Part shown: in pieces, positions 14,468 to 14,962 of the stretch
Numbering within the stretch: the stretch's first letter is position 1
Layout: the number at the start of each line of letters is the position of its first letter
Assembly: GCA_014730295.1 (NCBI GenBank)
Contig: WJIN01000491.1
Location: forward strand, 1 to 14,962
Length of the DNA stretch: 14,962 bases
Direction of reading: 5' to 3'
Source of the DNA: Promethearchaeota archaeon
Lineage (GTDB): Archaea > Asgardarchaeota > Lokiarchaeia > Sigynarchaeales > SOKP01
Notes under the pieces: model-generated
The model's database searches: none
The model's input: the letters and a program-made list of their open reading frames with translations, nothing else
What the model was told of the DNA's origin: nothing
Translations under genes and position numbers: made by a program

Positions 14468-14962
14468 CTATCCCGCCGAATAGGATAGTGTGCCTTCATC
14501 GGCTTGCCGCGCGTGAAGGAAGTTGTGATTTCGCACCAGCGTCGTGCCGCCCACCACTCCAATGAGAATGTGTGAAACAAGCGACGGCAGCACACTGCCT
14601 GTCAAAGCATAAAAGACACAGAAGAAAGAAGAACCGACGAAGATGGTAATGAAGCTGCTTCGGTTCCTGAAATGGCGCGAGATGTTACCCAATACGAAAT
14701 AATGGAACAGGCTGATCAAAAGCGATGAAACGAAGCCCATCGCAAGGAGTTGGCCCCAACCGGGATTGGGGAAGAAATAAAAGTAGAGATATCCGCGCCA
14801 CAACACCTCCTCCATCGCCGGATTCATCACAACGAAGATGCCGACAAATACGATTTCGTGTCCGCTCAGCGGCGGCGCTTTCGCCTTGACCAACCCAATG
14901 AAGGGCAGGCAGCCGAAAAGGATGGAAAAAGCGAGAACGCCCAAATGCAACCCGTTCCGGAA
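14468..14962 (-). CDS. CPBP-family intramembrane protease-like protein, N-terminus cut by the window edge
   Basis: The visible 165 residues contain several membrane helices and the CPBP (Rce1/ABI-like) motifs: EExxxR as MEEVLWRGY (Glu47, Glu48, Arg52 counted from the TTG at 14950), a second-motif His in SLFHYF (83) and a third His in LVSHILIG (127). These are the predicted metal-binding and catalytic residues of intramembrane proteases that cleave CAAX-like or bacteriocin-related substrates. The frame is open to the edge, so the true start is outside the window and the TTG is not trusted. It is the first visible gene of the minus-strand operon. Its substrate is unknown; immunity or maturation roles are typical in biosynthetic loci. 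Confidence 0.85.
   Translation of the reverse strand, partial: FRNGLHLGVLAFSILFGCLPFIGLVKAKAPPLSGHEIVFVGIFVVMNPAMEEVLWRGYLYFYFFPNPGWGQLLAMGFVSSLLISLFHYFVLGNISRHFRNRSSFITIFVGSSFFCVFYALTGSVLPSLVSHILIGVVGGTTLVRNHNFLHARQADEGTLSYSAG

Noticed and set aside
1..14962. CRISPR arrays, tRNA or rRNA genes
   Set aside because: No regularly spaced repeats were seen, and no stretch resembling tRNA or rRNA was recognised on either strand by eye.

Overview
The window looks like an accessory region of a Gram-negative bacterium. The evidence is two genes with Sec-type signal peptides, an outer-membrane beta-barrel protein ending in phenylalanine, a LolA-like carrier, and a LolCDE-type ABC transporter. The species cannot be fixed from the sequence. 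The iron-sulphur U32 protein and the absence of any visible oxygenase fit an anaerobe or facultative anaerobe, but that is inference.

Left part (1-3722). The minus strand carries most of an IS1634-family transposase that runs off the left edge, with a good promoter just upstream. A gene-poor stretch with a strong hairpin follows, then a GC-rich plus-strand gene for a multi-pass membrane protein of the MOP flippase superfamily, perhaps ANKH-like. About 650 bases without a recognisable gene lead to a plus-strand SDR oxidoreductase (3723-4490). Base composition drops near 3600, which suggests a junction between two pieces of different history.

Right part (4600-14962). Everything is on the minus strand and reads from the right edge leftwards: CPBP membrane protease-like protein (cut by the edge), TIGR04076 small protein, PF04199 cyclase, TcmN/WhiE-VI-like SRPBCC aromatase/cyclase, cytoplasmic TPR protein, CMD/AhpD-like protein without its cysteine pair, LolA-like periplasmic carrier, outer-membrane barrel, LolD-like ATPase, FtsX-like permease, U32 Fe-S protein, secreted TPR protein, and a decayed class III aminotransferase fragment. 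The first six genes are tightly packed or overlapping. The later ones are spaced by roughly 60 to 300 bases.

Working model. The aromatase and PF04199 cyclase are families used to fold and aromatise polyketide chains. The SDR could be a ketoreductase. The U32 protein resembles UbiU/UbiV-type enzymes that hydroxylate aromatic rings without O2. The ABC transporter, LolA-like carrier and barrel could move a hydrophobic product to the outer membrane. Together they read as the tailoring and export end of an aromatic, probably lipid-like, polyketide pathway. No ketosynthase or acyl carrier protein is in the window; they would be expected beyond the right edge. The gene families are supported by sequence. 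The pathway linking them is inference.
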